Below the pieces are notes generated by a model. It worked only from the letters and a program-made list of their open reading frames with translations, was not told the origin of the DNA and made no database searches. Positions 52,512-60,843 of a DNA stretch of 64,000 nucleotides are shown here, in pieces. Source of the stretch: Spirochaetota bacterium (GTDB taxonomy: Bacteria; Spirochaetota; Brachyspiria; Brachyspirales; JACRPF01); the NCBI GenBank assembly GCA_038043445.1, contig JBBTBY010000028.1, positions 50,950-114,949 of the forward strand. Direction: 5' to 3'. Positions within the stretch are counted from its first letter, which is position 1. Each line of letters starts with the position of its first letter. The position numbers and the translations under genes are program-made.

Positions 52512-53588
52512 ATGGGATACAGACAAATAGGCATTGGCAAGAACGGGAAACGCCGTTACGTGTTTGACCTTCGGGTGTTGGGTAACCGCTTCCGAAGGCT
52601 CGTAACATGCCCGGCCTCAGCGGTGGTTGAGTTATACCGACGCTGGGAGCGGGAGATATACGATTCGAACGGCTCCGTCATTGCCAAGCATAAGTTCTTT
52701 GACATCGTGAAAAAGTACATTGAGTGGATCACGGGTAAGAAGACCGCTGAGGTTGTATATCGAGAGACGTCGGTGCTGAATCAAGCGGTGAAGTTCTTCG
52801 GCAAGAAGTACCTGAGCGAGATCAAGCGGCATCACATTGAAGAATATCTTGCGCATCGAAGGGCAAACCCTACTTCGAAGCATAAAAGTGTGCTATCGGC
52901 AGCCACAATAAATAAAATCGTTGCTTCGCTTTCGTGCTTCTTTAATTGGTGTATTAACCGCGAGTATATAACGGCTAATCCTGCTCAGAGATTAAGGACA
53001 AAGGAAGACAACGAACGCGTAATTCACCTAACCACTGAACAGATACAGGAGCTTTTTACAAAGGCTGTAGGTATCATGAAGCGCGTCGTCATGCTCGCCA
53101 TATTCACGGGTATGCGCGACGGCAGTGAGTCCTGCAAGTTGAAGTGGGCAGACGTTGACCTCGAAAATGGCTACATCTCCCTCTGGGCACATGCCACAAA
53201 GTCTAAGAAGCGTCGAACTATTCCGATGCCCGATGACCTGTTGGTTTATTTGCGTGAATTACGGCAGTTGGAACCGGCGACAGAGTACGTCTTGAGCATG
53301 AATGGCATGCCGATGAGCTATGCGCAGGTACTACTTCGCTGGAATAAGCTGCGAGCGCAACTTTCGTTTGCACGACAGGGCGATGGCTCATTGCTGAGAC
53401 TGCATGATTTACGTCATGTCTTCGCCGTGCTTATGAGAATGCGTGGCGCTGGATTGGACGTGTTAAAAGAGCTGCTCGGCCACGCCTCGATGGCAATGAC
53501 GCTCAGATACGCACATTACCAAGGTGATGTCGGCAGAGAGAAGGTGAAGGTGCTTGACGGCATCATAACGCCGCCGAAAGCTTCTTAA
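52512..53588 (+). CDS. int: Tyrosine recombinase/integrase
   Basis: Site-specific integrase of 358 aa. The N-terminal AP2-like/arm domain and SAM-like core-binding domain occupy about 1-170. The catalytic domain has Arg 202 (FTGMRDG), Lys in ATKSKKRRTIPM, His 298 and Arg 301 (LHDLRH), His 324 (LLGHAS) and the nucleophile Tyr 333 nine residues later, all intact. AAGGAG precedes the ATG. It lies at the right end of the element next to a strong terminator, so the right attachment site should be just downstream. Confidence 0.93.
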   Translation: MGYRQIGIGKNGKRRYVFDLRVLGNRFRRLVTCPASAVVELYRRWEREIYDSNGSVIAKHKFFDIVKKYIEWITGKKTAEVVYRETSVLNQAVKFFGKKYLSEIKRHHIEEYLAHRRANPTSKHKSVLSAATINKIVASLSCFFNWCINREYITANPAQRLRTKEDNERVIHLTTEQIQELFTKAVGIMKRVVMLAIFTGMRDGSESCKLKWADVDLENGYISLWAHATKSKKRRTIPMPDDLLVYLRELRQLEPATEYVLSMNGMPMSYAQVLLRWNKLRAQLSFARQGDGSLLRLHDLRHVFAVLMRMRGAGLDVLKELLGHASMAMTLRYAHYQGDVGREKVKVLDGIITPPKAS

Positions 53589-53651
53589 TCGTGGGCAACA
53601 TATGGGCAACATGCCTTTTTACACCTCGGTGATACATGTACTGAAAAGAAG

Positions 53652-53694
53652 GTCTCGAAAACCCATTGATTTCTCTGGGAAATCGAGACTTTTT
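53652..53694 (+). terminator. Rho-independent terminator after the integrase
   Basis: GTCTCGA (53652-53658) pairs with TCGAGAC (53683-53689), with an inner CCCA/TGGG stem, followed directly by TTTTT. It closes the rightward operon of the element. Confidence 0.8.
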
Positions 53695-54011
53695 ACAACA
53701 CGAATTACTTAACAAGTAAGACAGTTAATTATCTTTGCACATCCTGTGCAACAGTTCATCCGGGTGACTCTTCTCTTTCACTGCTATCAATTCCGTACAG
53801 ATGATTCGAAGCGAATTGCATGCGACCTCCGCTTTTCCTTAAGATACGCACACCCGCACGGTCTATCAAGGGTGAAATGAACTCGTCGCTGAGTACAGCT
53901 CCTCGCCCTTGACCGTGACACACGGATGTGTCAGGTGGCGCGAGCCATGGATGGCGATTTGCGCCGACAGCCCGCACGGGAGTGCGTAGGGAGCGGAAAA
54001 CGGAGGTTCAC
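53695..54011. other. Flank of the integrated element, no gene seen
   Basis: Holds the word GCACATCCTGTGCAA (about 53738), also present at 7901, and GC-rich sequence before the GxxExxY gene. The right attachment site is expected in or near 53590-53760, but no matching direct repeat could be found by eye near 32-34 kb. Confidence 0.4.
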
Positions 54012-54389
54012 ATGCAATCACTTCATTTTCAATCCATCACAGAGAAGGTCATCGGCGCGGCTTTCGAGGTGTATAATTCCCTCGGCTCGGGCTACCTTGA
54101 GCGCGTGTATCAGAATGCACTCACTCACGAGCTTGCGTTACAAGGCCTGCACACGGAAAGGGAAAAGCAGCTAATCATCGAATACAAAGGTAAAATCGTC
54201 GGAGAATACTTCGCAGACCTTTTCGTCAACGGCTTGGTGCTAGTCGAAACCAAGTGGACGGACGTGTTAACCCTGCAACATGTTTATCAGGTAAAACATT
54301 ACCTCAAGGCGGCTAATCTGCGCGTCGGGCTGCTTATCAATTTCGGTGCACGGTCGCTGGAATATAAAAGAATATCGCCGTGGGAGTAA
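54012..54389 (+). CDS. GxxExxY family protein
   Basis: Protein of 125 aa with the full family layout: KVIGAAFEVYNSLGSGYLER then VYQNAL contains the name-giving GxxExxY (GYLERVY), and VETKWTDVLTLQHVYQVKHY is the PD-(D/E)xK-nuclease-like core. Function unknown in the family. The ATG at 54012 has GGAGG 5 nt upstream. It is followed by an R1 repeat, an association also hinted at near 55.6 kb. Confidence 0.85.
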   Translation: MQSLHFQSITEKVIGAAFEVYNSLGSGYLERVYQNALTHELALQGLHTEREKQLIIEYKGKIVGEYFADLFVNGLVLVETKWTDVLTLQHVYQVKHYLKAANLRVGLLINFGARSLEYKRISPWE

Positions 54390-54453
54390 TCATTTTCCGT
54401 ATATCATTTGTATATCACATGACATGCGGCCCCAAGAGAGGAAGATGTTTAAT

Positions 54454-54530
54454 ACCCGGATTTCCGGATTAACCGGATTTTGTTGCCGATATAATTCTGC
54501 GTATCTGGTTCATCCTGACAGCTCTTCGTT
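54454..54530. repeat. Dispersed CCGGAT repeat (family R1), copy 3
   Basis: ACCCGGATTTCCGGATTAACCGG followed by a diverged second half (TCTGGTTCATCCTGACAGCTCT). Same order of blocks as the copy at 55635, which supports one repeat family of about 75 nt. Confidence 0.7.
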
Positions 54531-54537
54531 TTTATCT

Positions 54538-55563
54538 TCATTTATCTTTTTCTTTCAATTTATTTAGTACAGAATCATACATGTTGATATCGCCATCTTC
54601 TTTGTTGTCTTTAATATATCCTGTTTGATTGATATCAAATATTGATTTCGCAGTCATCATTAATAAGGCATGTTTCACATCGACATCGCTTTCCCCGGCA
54701 TCGACAAAAGATCGGAATGTCAGCAAAGCGTTCTTCTTATGATTGTTAATTACATAGAGATGCATTTGTGCGTTGAAGTTCTTAAATAACTGATACAATA
54801 CAATTGAAAATATCGATAGAATCAATAGTTTTTGCAGCAGGTCGACAACTTCTTTCCCAGTTATATTTGCAACGTTTTTCAATTGAATTGTGTTTTGTAA
54901 CAATGCCATTATTTCCATGTACCCAAAATAAAGACTTATCCCTATTATAGCGGCGAATAAAACCGCAAGTGCCGCATGGAATAGTGCTTGATGCCAGAAT
55001 ATCTTTGCATGCGTAGATATTCCAATTTTGCCAGCTGATTCTTCGGCATGTTCTTTAATGTTTTTTATATTTGCCTCGATGTCGCTGGTGCTTTTTAATA
55101 CGTCTTGAATCTTAGCCAAATACTGCTCGCTACGCGACATGTATATTTCTGTATCCAGTGTGCTGACTTTTATTTTTTCAATATATAGCCATAAAATATT
55201 TAAATAATTAGTGTTGACAAGTTTATGAATTTCTTTTCTCATACCGTTCATTCTATTTGGGTCAGCGCTCGCTTTTTCAATACTATAACTATCAAGCATG
55301 TCGAGTAATGCTTTTTTAAAATTAACTACTTTGTTTTGGAGGTCGTCAAAGAACTCTTGTGGATAATATTCAATAATTTCTAAACTTTTATGTATGGCTG
55401 AGTATGTGTTGCATAATTTATCAAATACCTCTTTTGCTCCCAGCAACTGATATTGGGTGTCGCCCTCGTATTTTTTAAATCCATTTAGGATTTTTTCTCG
55501 AATTGGATTATCGTTTATGACGGCTTCAATTTCAATACGAATGGCTTGGACTTCGTTTCTCAT
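54538..55563 (-). CDS. Membrane protein with coiled-coil segments, unknown function
   Basis: Protein of 341 aa, strongly AT-rich against its flanks. A helical, charged N-terminal domain (1-185) with coiled-coil pattern is followed by two transmembrane helices (ALFHAALAVLFAAIIGISLY; LLILSIFSIVLYQLFKNF) separated by a short loop, and a helical C-terminal domain (HKKNALLTFRSFV...). The SD GAGGA is 6 nt before the ATG. No family recognised. It sits alone beside the integration site, so it could be cargo or a defence-type gene; that is a guess. Confidence 0.6.
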   Translation of the reverse strand: MRNEVQAIRIEIEAVINDNPIREKILNGFKKYEGDTQYQLLGAKEVFDKLCNTYSAIHKSLEIIEYYPQEFFDDLQNKVVNFKKALLDMLDSYSIEKASADPNRMNGMRKEIHKLVNTNYLNILWLYIEKIKVSTLDTEIYMSRSEQYLAKIQDVLKSTSDIEANIKNIKEHAEESAGKIGISTHAKIFWHQALFHAALAVLFAAIIGISLYFGYMEIMALLQNTIQLKNVANITGKEVVDLLQKLLILSIFSIVLYQLFKNFNAQMHLYVINNHKKNALLTFRSFVDAGESDVDVKHALLMMTAKSIFDINQTGYIKDNKEDGDINMYDSVLNKLKEKDK

Positions 55564-55593
55564 ATTGTTTCCTCGCGTTATGTGTGGAATAAT

Positions 55594-55896
55594 TCATATT
55601 AAATGTTTCTGTGGATGAGCAGAAAAGAAGTGATACCCGGATTCCCGGATAAACCGGATTTCATCACCCGTGTAATCCTGTAATCCGGTTAATCCTGGCA
55701 ACTCTGTTCTTCTATCTTTATGATTTGAACATAGCGACTGATATGCGCAATTAAACACCGCCATAAAACCGCCTACTTCTCCGTCCTTTTTTTCACCGCT
55801 TCGCTCCCCGCCAACGGTGCAGTGTACTTCTTTCGCAATCTCAATGGCCCGCTTGCCTATCTCCTCATCGAAAGCGCCATAATGTATCCGTATCAA
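55594..55896 (-). pseudogene. Degenerate GxxExxY-like gene start running into a repeat
   Basis: The minus strand reads DEEIGKRAIEIAKEVHCTVG, close to the first helix of GxxExxY proteins, but no GxxExxY motif follows. The frame then runs into the R1 repeat and ends. It looks like a truncated copy fused to repeat sequence. Confidence 0.3.
55635..55713. repeat. Dispersed CCGGAT repeat (family R1), copy 4
   Basis: The most complete copy: ACCCGGATTCCCGGAT, ACCGGATTTCATCACCCG, TGTAATCCTGTAATCCGGTT and AATCCTGGCAACTCTGTTCT in order. Confidence 0.75.
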
Positions 55897-55998
55897 AAGT
55901 ATTACGAATAAGTATACATCAAATCATTGTAAACACAAACTTCCGTATTATTTTTGGAATCAAGAGACTATTCGTATAAACGCAAGCCGGCTTATGCT

Positions 55999-56040
55999 CC
56001 CTTTCCCCTTTTGAAGGGGAAAGGGTCGGGGATAGGGGTT
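55999..56040. repeat. C-rich/G-rich inverted repeat (family R2), copy 2
   Basis: CCCTTTCCCCTT-TT-GAAGGGGAAAGGG followed by TCGGGGATAGGGGTT. Opposite orientation to 6748-6793. It lies 5 nt past the stop of the TRAP permease gene and may end that transcript. Confidence 0.65.
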
Positions 56041-56045
56041 GTTTC

Positions 56046-57920
56046 TTATTTACCGTTTATCAGATTCGGCAGGAACGTCGACAGCCACGGCACATACGTG
56101 ATGATAAGCACCGCGATAAGCTGCAGGATAAAGAACGGTACGATGTTCTTAATTATCTGGCTGAGCGGTTTATTGAAGCTGTACGAGCCGAGGAAGAGAT
56201 TAAGCCCCACCGGCGGCGTGAGGAATCCAAGCTCCATGTTCATGATGAATATCATCCCCAGATGCACCGGATTGATATTGAACGCCGCTGCTATCGGTAT
56301 GATGAGCGGTACGACCACGATGATCGCCGAGAATATATCCATGAAACAGCCCACGACAAGAAGCGCGAGATTGAGGAGGAGAAGGAATACTATCGGCGAT
56401 GCGATAGTGGTCTTTACCCAATCGGCGAGCATCATCGGTATGCGCGCATCCACGATGAAGTAGGAAAGCGCTTTTGCGAGCGCAACGATGATGAGTATGC
56501 CGCCGATGACGGGGACGCTTTTCAGCACCACGCCCGGGAGCGCCTTAAGCTTGATATCGCGGTAGACGAAGAGCTGAACGATAAGCACATAGAACACGGC
56601 GAAGGCGCCCGTTTCCACGATGGACATGGTCCCGGTGAAATAGAACACCGAGATGAACACCGGAAGCATGATGTCCCAGAATCCGTCACGGAAGGCAAGG
56701 ATCGCTTCCTTTATGCTGAACGGTTCGGGTTTCAGCTTTTCCTTGAGCGATTCGAAAACACCGGCGCTCGACATGACGATTATCATGAGAATGCCGGGGA
56801 TGATGCCTGCGAAGAAGAGATCGAGCACGCTTACCTGCGCGAGCGACCCGTACATGATGACAGCGAGCGACGGCGGAAAAATGATGCCGATACTGCCTGA
56901 AGAGGTGAGGAATCCCGTTGCGAATTCGCTCTTGTATTTCCCGCTGTTTATCATCGTATAGGAAAGGAGCCCCCCGAGCGCGAGTATCGTAATGCCGGAG
57001 GCGCCGGTGAACGTGGTGAAGAAAGCGGAGACGATGACGGCGACAATGGCCGTGCCGCCCGGCATCCATCCGAAGAACGCCTTGAAGAAACGGACCAATC
57101 GCTCCCCGGACTTGCTCTGCGAGAGCACATAGCCCACGACGGCGAAGAGCGGTATGGCGGGGATGGAATTGCTGGTAAGGAGCGTGTACGCTTCGTTGGG
57201 AACGACCTCAAGCGCTCCGCCGGATTGGGCGAAGAGGATATATCCGATCCCTCCGAGCACGATGAAAATAGGCGTGCCGAGCATGGCGAAGACGATAAGC
57301 CCGACTATCATCGGTATCGCAAAGAATTGCATGGAGGTGAGCCACACAGGATCGAGTGACGCCATCCATGCGGGCATGGTGCCGAGAAGCGCCTCGGCTA
57401 TTTTCGTCACCGATTGAAAGCCGAGCAATGCCCCGAACAGGAACCCGAGCGAGGCGAGCGTTTTGCCGAGCGGCTTCGCAGGCAGAAGCGTTATAAAGCG
57501 CACCGCCATGACGATGAAGCCGATGGGCATGATGAAGCCGAAATACTGCACGGGGATGAAGTTAATGGTACGATCGCTGAAACCGATGAGCGTCATCGAC
57601 AGGGAGCTTAAGGCGAACGCTGTCGTAACGGTCGCGCCGAGACATGCGCCGACGATGTGTGTCGAAGTCCGAAGCTTGTTCTTCATAGCCTCGAGGCCTA
57701 TGGACAGGGAGAGGTGGCCGTTCTCGCGCGAGGTTATCATGCCGCCGATGAAGGCGATAAGGAACGTAAGATGCGTGACGATATTGGTGGAACCCTCTAT
57801 ACCGGTCTGAAAGAATTTCCTGAGTACCACTTCACCGAAGCAGAGCACCGAGATAAGGATAAGTATGGTGAATGCGGCCCCGTTCTCGACGCCGCGGAAA
57901 ATGCCGACGATCTTCTTCAT
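56046..57920 (-). CDS. dctM: TRAP transporter fused permease, DctQ-DctM
   Basis: Inner-membrane protein of 624 aa. Residues about 1-165 form the small DctQ-type subunit (four helices). They run straight into the large DctM subunit (about 185-624), which has around 12 helices, with FVIMPIGFIVMAVRF near the junction and GVLMIIVMSSAGVFESL and GSIGIIFPPSLAVIMYGS later. Na+-driven uptake of a carboxylate-like solute delivered by DctP is the known role. The ATG directly follows the DctP stop, with AGGGGA as SD. Last gene of the TatT-DctP-DctQM operon. Confidence 0.9.
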   Translation of the reverse strand: MKKIVGIFRGVENGAAFTILILISVLCFGEVVLRKFFQTGIEGSTNIVTHLTFLIAFIGGMITSRENGHLSLSIGLEAMKNKLRTSTHIVGACLGATVTTAFALSSLSMTLIGFSDRTINFIPVQYFGFIMPIGFIVMAVRFITLLPAKPLGKTLASLGFLFGALLGFQSVTKIAEALLGTMPAWMASLDPVWLTSMQFFAIPMIVGLIVFAMLGTPIFIVLGGIGYILFAQSGGALEVVPNEAYTLLTSNSIPAIPLFAVVGYVLSQSKSGERLVRFFKAFFGWMPGGTAIVAVIVSAFFTTFTGASGITILALGGLLSYTMINSGKYKSEFATGFLTSSGSIGIIFPPSLAVIMYGSLAQVSVLDLFFAGIIPGILMIIVMSSAGVFESLKEKLKPEPFSIKEAILAFRDGFWDIMLPVFISVFYFTGTMSIVETGAFAVFYVLIVQLFVYRDIKLKALPGVVLKSVPVIGGILIIVALAKALSYFIVDARIPMMLADWVKTTIASPIVFLLLLNLALLVVGCFMDIFSAIIVVVPLIIPIAAAFNINPVHLGMIFIMNMELGFLTPPVGLNLFLGSYSFNKPLSQIIKNIVPFFILQLIAVLIITYVPWLSTFLPNLINGK

Positions 57921-58919
57921 TTATTTTCCCCTGAATTCCTTCTTGTAGCCCACGATGATGTCATATACTTCCTTCGAGAAGCTCTTCCCGAATATTTTCG
58001 AATAGCCGGCTTCGAATTCGGCTTTCCACGCCTTAAGCGCATCGTCGCTCACCGGATTGACGACAAGACCGTATTTCTGCATGGTGACGATGGCGTCCGC
58101 TTCGAGCTTCGTCACGTTCTCATTGAGCTCGGTCTCAAGCCCTTTGGCGACAGCGGTAAGCTTCGGCTGCACATCCGCGGGAATGGTCTTCCATACCGAA
58201 TCTTTTATGATGATCGCGCCGATGAACGGGGCTATCTTAAGCTCGGACATATTCTTCGCAAGGCCGAACCACTGGAAACCGCCCACCGCTATCGGCGATG
58301 AATAGAGCGCATCGATCATGCCGCTGTTGAGCGCCATGAGAATATCGGGGATGTTCACGGGCACTTGCGTATAGCCCATCGTTTTCCATGTCTGGAACAA
58401 TGCCTGATCGTCGCCGTTCGCGGCTATCTTCTGCACCTTGAGGTCGGCGGGATAGAATATCGGTTTTTTCGAGAAGAAGCGCACCCAGCCGGCGCGCGAC
58501 CATGCCACGACCTTGTATCCTTTCGCTTCTACCTTGGACGCGAAGTAGGGCTGCATCTTCTTGAAGATGTATTCCAGTTCCTTATCACCGTCGATGAGGC
58601 ACGGTATGCTCAATGAAAGTACTTCCGGTGCTATTTCGGACAGGCCGAAGCTCGTGACGACCGCGCCCTGGAGCTGGCCGATCTTCATCTTGCGTATCTC
58701 ATCCGATTCGCCGCCGGCAATGCCGTTATGATATATCTTCAGTACTACTTTCCCGTCGGAAGCCTTCTGCCATTCGCCGGCCATCTTGTTGAGCGCAGCA
58801 CCCCACGGCGTACCCTCGGGCGCAACGGATGCTATCTTGAGCGTTGCCGCGGCAAGCGATAGAGTCATGGCTGAAAAAGCCGCCGCGAAAATAATGGTTC
58901 TTTGCAGTATCGTTCTCAT
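57921..58919 (-). CDS. dctP: TRAP transporter substrate-binding protein DctP
   Basis: Periplasmic binding protein of 332 aa. The signal peptide is MRTILQRTIIFAAAFSAMTL (cleavage after SLAAA). LKIASVAPEGTPWGAALNKM, then KVVLKIYHNGIAGGESDEIR, and a WSRAGWVRFFSKKPI segment with the solute-contacting Arg region are the DctP/TatP pattern. The ATG at 58919 has GGAGG 6 nt upstream. It is located between tatT and the permease. The ligand is not determined; TatT-linked versions are thought to take hydrophobic or aromatic-type acids. Confidence 0.9.
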   Translation of the reverse strand: MRTILQRTIIFAAAFSAMTLSLAAATLKIASVAPEGTPWGAALNKMAGEWQKASDGKVVLKIYHNGIAGGESDEIRKMKIGQLQGAVVTSFGLSEIAPEVLSLSIPCLIDGDKELEYIFKKMQPYFASKVEAKGYKVVAWSRAGWVRFFSKKPIFYPADLKVQKIAANGDDQALFQTWKTMGYTQVPVNIPDILMALNSGMIDALYSSPIAVGGFQWFGLAKNMSELKIAPFIGAIIIKDSVWKTIPADVQPKLTAVAKGLETELNENVTKLEADAIVTMQKYGLVVNPVSDDALKAWKAEFEAGYSKIFGKSFSKEVYDIIVGYKKEFRGK

Positions 58920-58945
58920 GTGTCCTCCGGGATACATAGTGTTCA

Positions 58946-59878
58946 TTACTTTTTATCGTCGTCAAGCAGGAAGATATCGCCTCGGTGCTCTTTGAGCCAC
59001 TTCGCACGCCGCTGCGTAAGTACGTTGGCAAGGCGTCCGTCATAGACGTCCGCCGTGCTTACGGCTAGCGCCTTCTCGATGAGCTCGTCGAATTCCTTCA
59101 CGTTCTGCATCTTTACCGACATGGCCGTGGCATAGGTGACATAGGGCGAGGCGGACATGCCGCCGGCGAGTTTGAGCGCTTTCTCATAATGATATTTCGC
59201 TTTCGCGTCATCTCCGCCGCCGAGGCTCAGCGGCACCATGGCGTAGAATGATATGAGGAAATCGTGGATCGCGCCCTTCGAATACGATTCGTCGAGCTCG
59301 AGCGCCCGCATGATAAGGGAATGCGCCACCGGCACGCCCACGGCCACATCGATGTCGAATGCGTTCACGGAAAATGCGCTCATCCATGCCGCGGCGAGCC
59401 AGTAGAGATAGCCGACATCGTCCTTCGTCATGAGCTTGTTCATCTCGTTCGTTTTCTTTTCGGCTATGAGTTTTGCAGCACCGGGGTGTTTCTTTTCGAG
59501 ACCGGATATAAGGAGATTTTTCCCTTTCATGAAGAATTTCTTCGAACGTGCGAGCATGGCCTCTTTTTTCTGATAATCGGCGACAGGGAGCATGGACGCC
59601 GGCGTCTGCAGGAAGGCATTGCCGTACATGACATAGACACTGCCGAGCGACAGTATGAGAGAGGTGTTATCCGGTGCGCCCTCAAGGAGCGACTCATAGA
59701 GCTTTATCGCGAAGGGCATGGCATCGGCGACGAGTTCGGGATCGTCCTCGCCCGTCCAGACGGTGCCTCCGGGCTTGGAAAGCGCATCGGCGACCATATT
59801 TATCGCCATTTTGTCGACAGCACACGAGGTAAGCAGGAAAAATACCGCCAGAGCGGCAAAGGGACGTACGGTATGCAT
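58946..59878 (-). CDS. tatT: TRAP transporter-associated TPR lipoprotein TatT
   Basis: Lipoprotein of 310 aa with a signal peptide ending in the LLTSC lipobox (Cys about 19). The rest is helical repeats, including DPELVADAMPFAIKLYESLL and KAKYHYEKALKLAGG, matching the TatT family that forms a trimeric partner of the TRAP binding protein. The start is ATG 59878; ATG 59917 is an alternative, supported by a promoter (TTGCAG, 17 nt, TATAAC at 59964-59936, minus strand). First gene of the transporter operon. Confidence 0.88.
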   Translation of the reverse strand: MHTVRPFAALAVFFLLTSCAVDKMAINMVADALSKPGGTVWTGEDDPELVADAMPFAIKLYESLLEGAPDNTSLILSLGSVYVMYGNAFLQTPASMLPVADYQKKEAMLARSKKFFMKGKNLLISGLEKKHPGAAKLIAEKKTNEMNKLMTKDDVGYLYWLAAAWMSAFSVNAFDIDVAVGVPVAHSLIMRALELDESYSKGAIHDFLISFYAMVPLSLGGGDDAKAKYHYEKALKLAGGMSASPYVTYATAMSVKMQNVKEFDELIEKALAVSTADVYDGRLANVLTQRRAKWLKEHRGDIFLLDDDKK

Positions 59879-59935
59879 TATCGATACTCTCTTGCTCAAG
59901 GCTCGATTGAAGCTCATGTCGATCACCCGGCAATA

Positions 59936-59964
59936 GTTATACGGCAAATCAATGATTTCTGCAA
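59936..59964 (-). promoter_or_regulatory. Probable promoter of the TRAP operon
   Basis: On the minus strand TTGCAG (59964-59959), 17 nt, TATAAC (59941-59936). It is placed back to back with the promoter of the divergent lipoprotein gene. Confidence 0.5.
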
Positions 59965-60032
59965 GCGTTTTGGAAACCGAGAGCACATAGATAGCGCATC
60001 GCCGCCGTATTCCAATAAAAAATATGATATTG

Positions 60033-60038
60033 TATACT
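60033..60038 (+). promoter_or_regulatory. -10 element of the divergent lipoprotein gene
   Basis: TATACT at 60033-60038 with a weak -35 (TTCCAA, 17 nt upstream) and 9 nt to the ATG at 60048. This is another nearly leaderless layout, with no SD before the ATG. Confidence 0.45.
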
Positions 60039-60047
60039 CGCTCTACT

Positions 60048-60830
60048 ATGATCAACGGACAAAGGTCGGTACTCGTCGGCGCTCTCATCTGCGTCGGTCT
60101 TATCGGTGCGATGACGGCGTGCACGTCAGCAGCACCCGAGCGCAGGAAAATATTGGAACGTACCTATATCGGGATGAACGATGAGCTTAAGGGAAAAGTA
60201 CGGTTCGAATACGGTTCATTCAGCAACACCTGTAAGCCTGCCGCCGCGGAACGCATCGAACAGGAGCTGATGAAGGATATAACCGGCGATGAGAACGGGT
60301 ACGAGGCCGCGGCGGATTGGTTCCTGAATCTCTGCCGCGAGGATGCGAAGAACGACCCGCTCATGAGCCCCTGGGCATGGGGTGTGACCGCATCGAGGAC
60401 ATATGAAGATGCACGCATGGTGAGCGTCAAGATCGATGAGACCATGCTCATGAACGACGGCCATCCGAGCCGTACGGTGCGATATCTTCTTTTCGATGTG
60501 CGGACCGGTGCGCGGCGGAGCTTTTTCGATGTTTTTGACAAGCGGTATCACACGAAAGTGGAGCGTATCGTCGATGCGGCGTTCCGCAGGGAACTCTCAT
60601 CCCGTGCGGCGTTCCGTGCGCTGGCATGGGATGATATGCGGGTGAATTATGAGAATTTCGGCATCGACGGCCGGGAGTATGTCTTTTTCTGCACGATGAG
60701 CGAATTGTTCCGTCATTCTCCGGAAACGCTTGCCGGCATGAGGGACATCGCACGCCTTGTGCAGAAGCCCGTGCTGGTCAGGATACCGCTCGAAGCGTTG
60801 AGGGCGGAACGGATGCTCGAGAGGAAATAA
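60048..60830 (+). CDS. Putative lipoprotein, DUF3298/DUF4163-like
   Basis: Exported protein of 260 aa. The signal peptide ends GLIGAMTAC (lipobox-like, relaxed at -3). The mature part has the layout of the DUF4163/DUF3298 pair, with SRTYEDARMVSVKIDETMLM followed by TVRYLLFDVRTGARRSFFDVF. This is a periplasmic-type domain of unknown function. The start at 60048 is favoured by the promoter position over ATG 60024. It is divergent from tatT. Confidence 0.6.
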   Translation: MINGQRSVLVGALICVGLIGAMTACTSAAPERRKILERTYIGMNDELKGKVRFEYGSFSNTCKPAAAERIEQELMKDITGDENGYEAAADWFLNLCREDAKNDPLMSPWAWGVTASRTYEDARMVSVKIDETMLMNDGHPSRTVRYLLFDVRTGARRSFFDVFDKRYHTKVERIVDAAFRRELSSRAAFRALAWDDMRVNYENFGIDGREYVFFCTMSELFRHSPETLAGMRDIARLVQKPVLVRIPLEALRAERMLERK

Positions 60831-60843
60831 CGAATGCGCTCCA

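Noticed and set aside
56262..56900. Plus-strand open frame of 212 codons
   Set aside because: Antisense to the DctQM permease gene; His/Asp/Arg-rich shadow.
59264..60184. Plus-strand open frame of 306 codons
   Set aside because: Antisense to tatT and overlaps the divergent promoter region.
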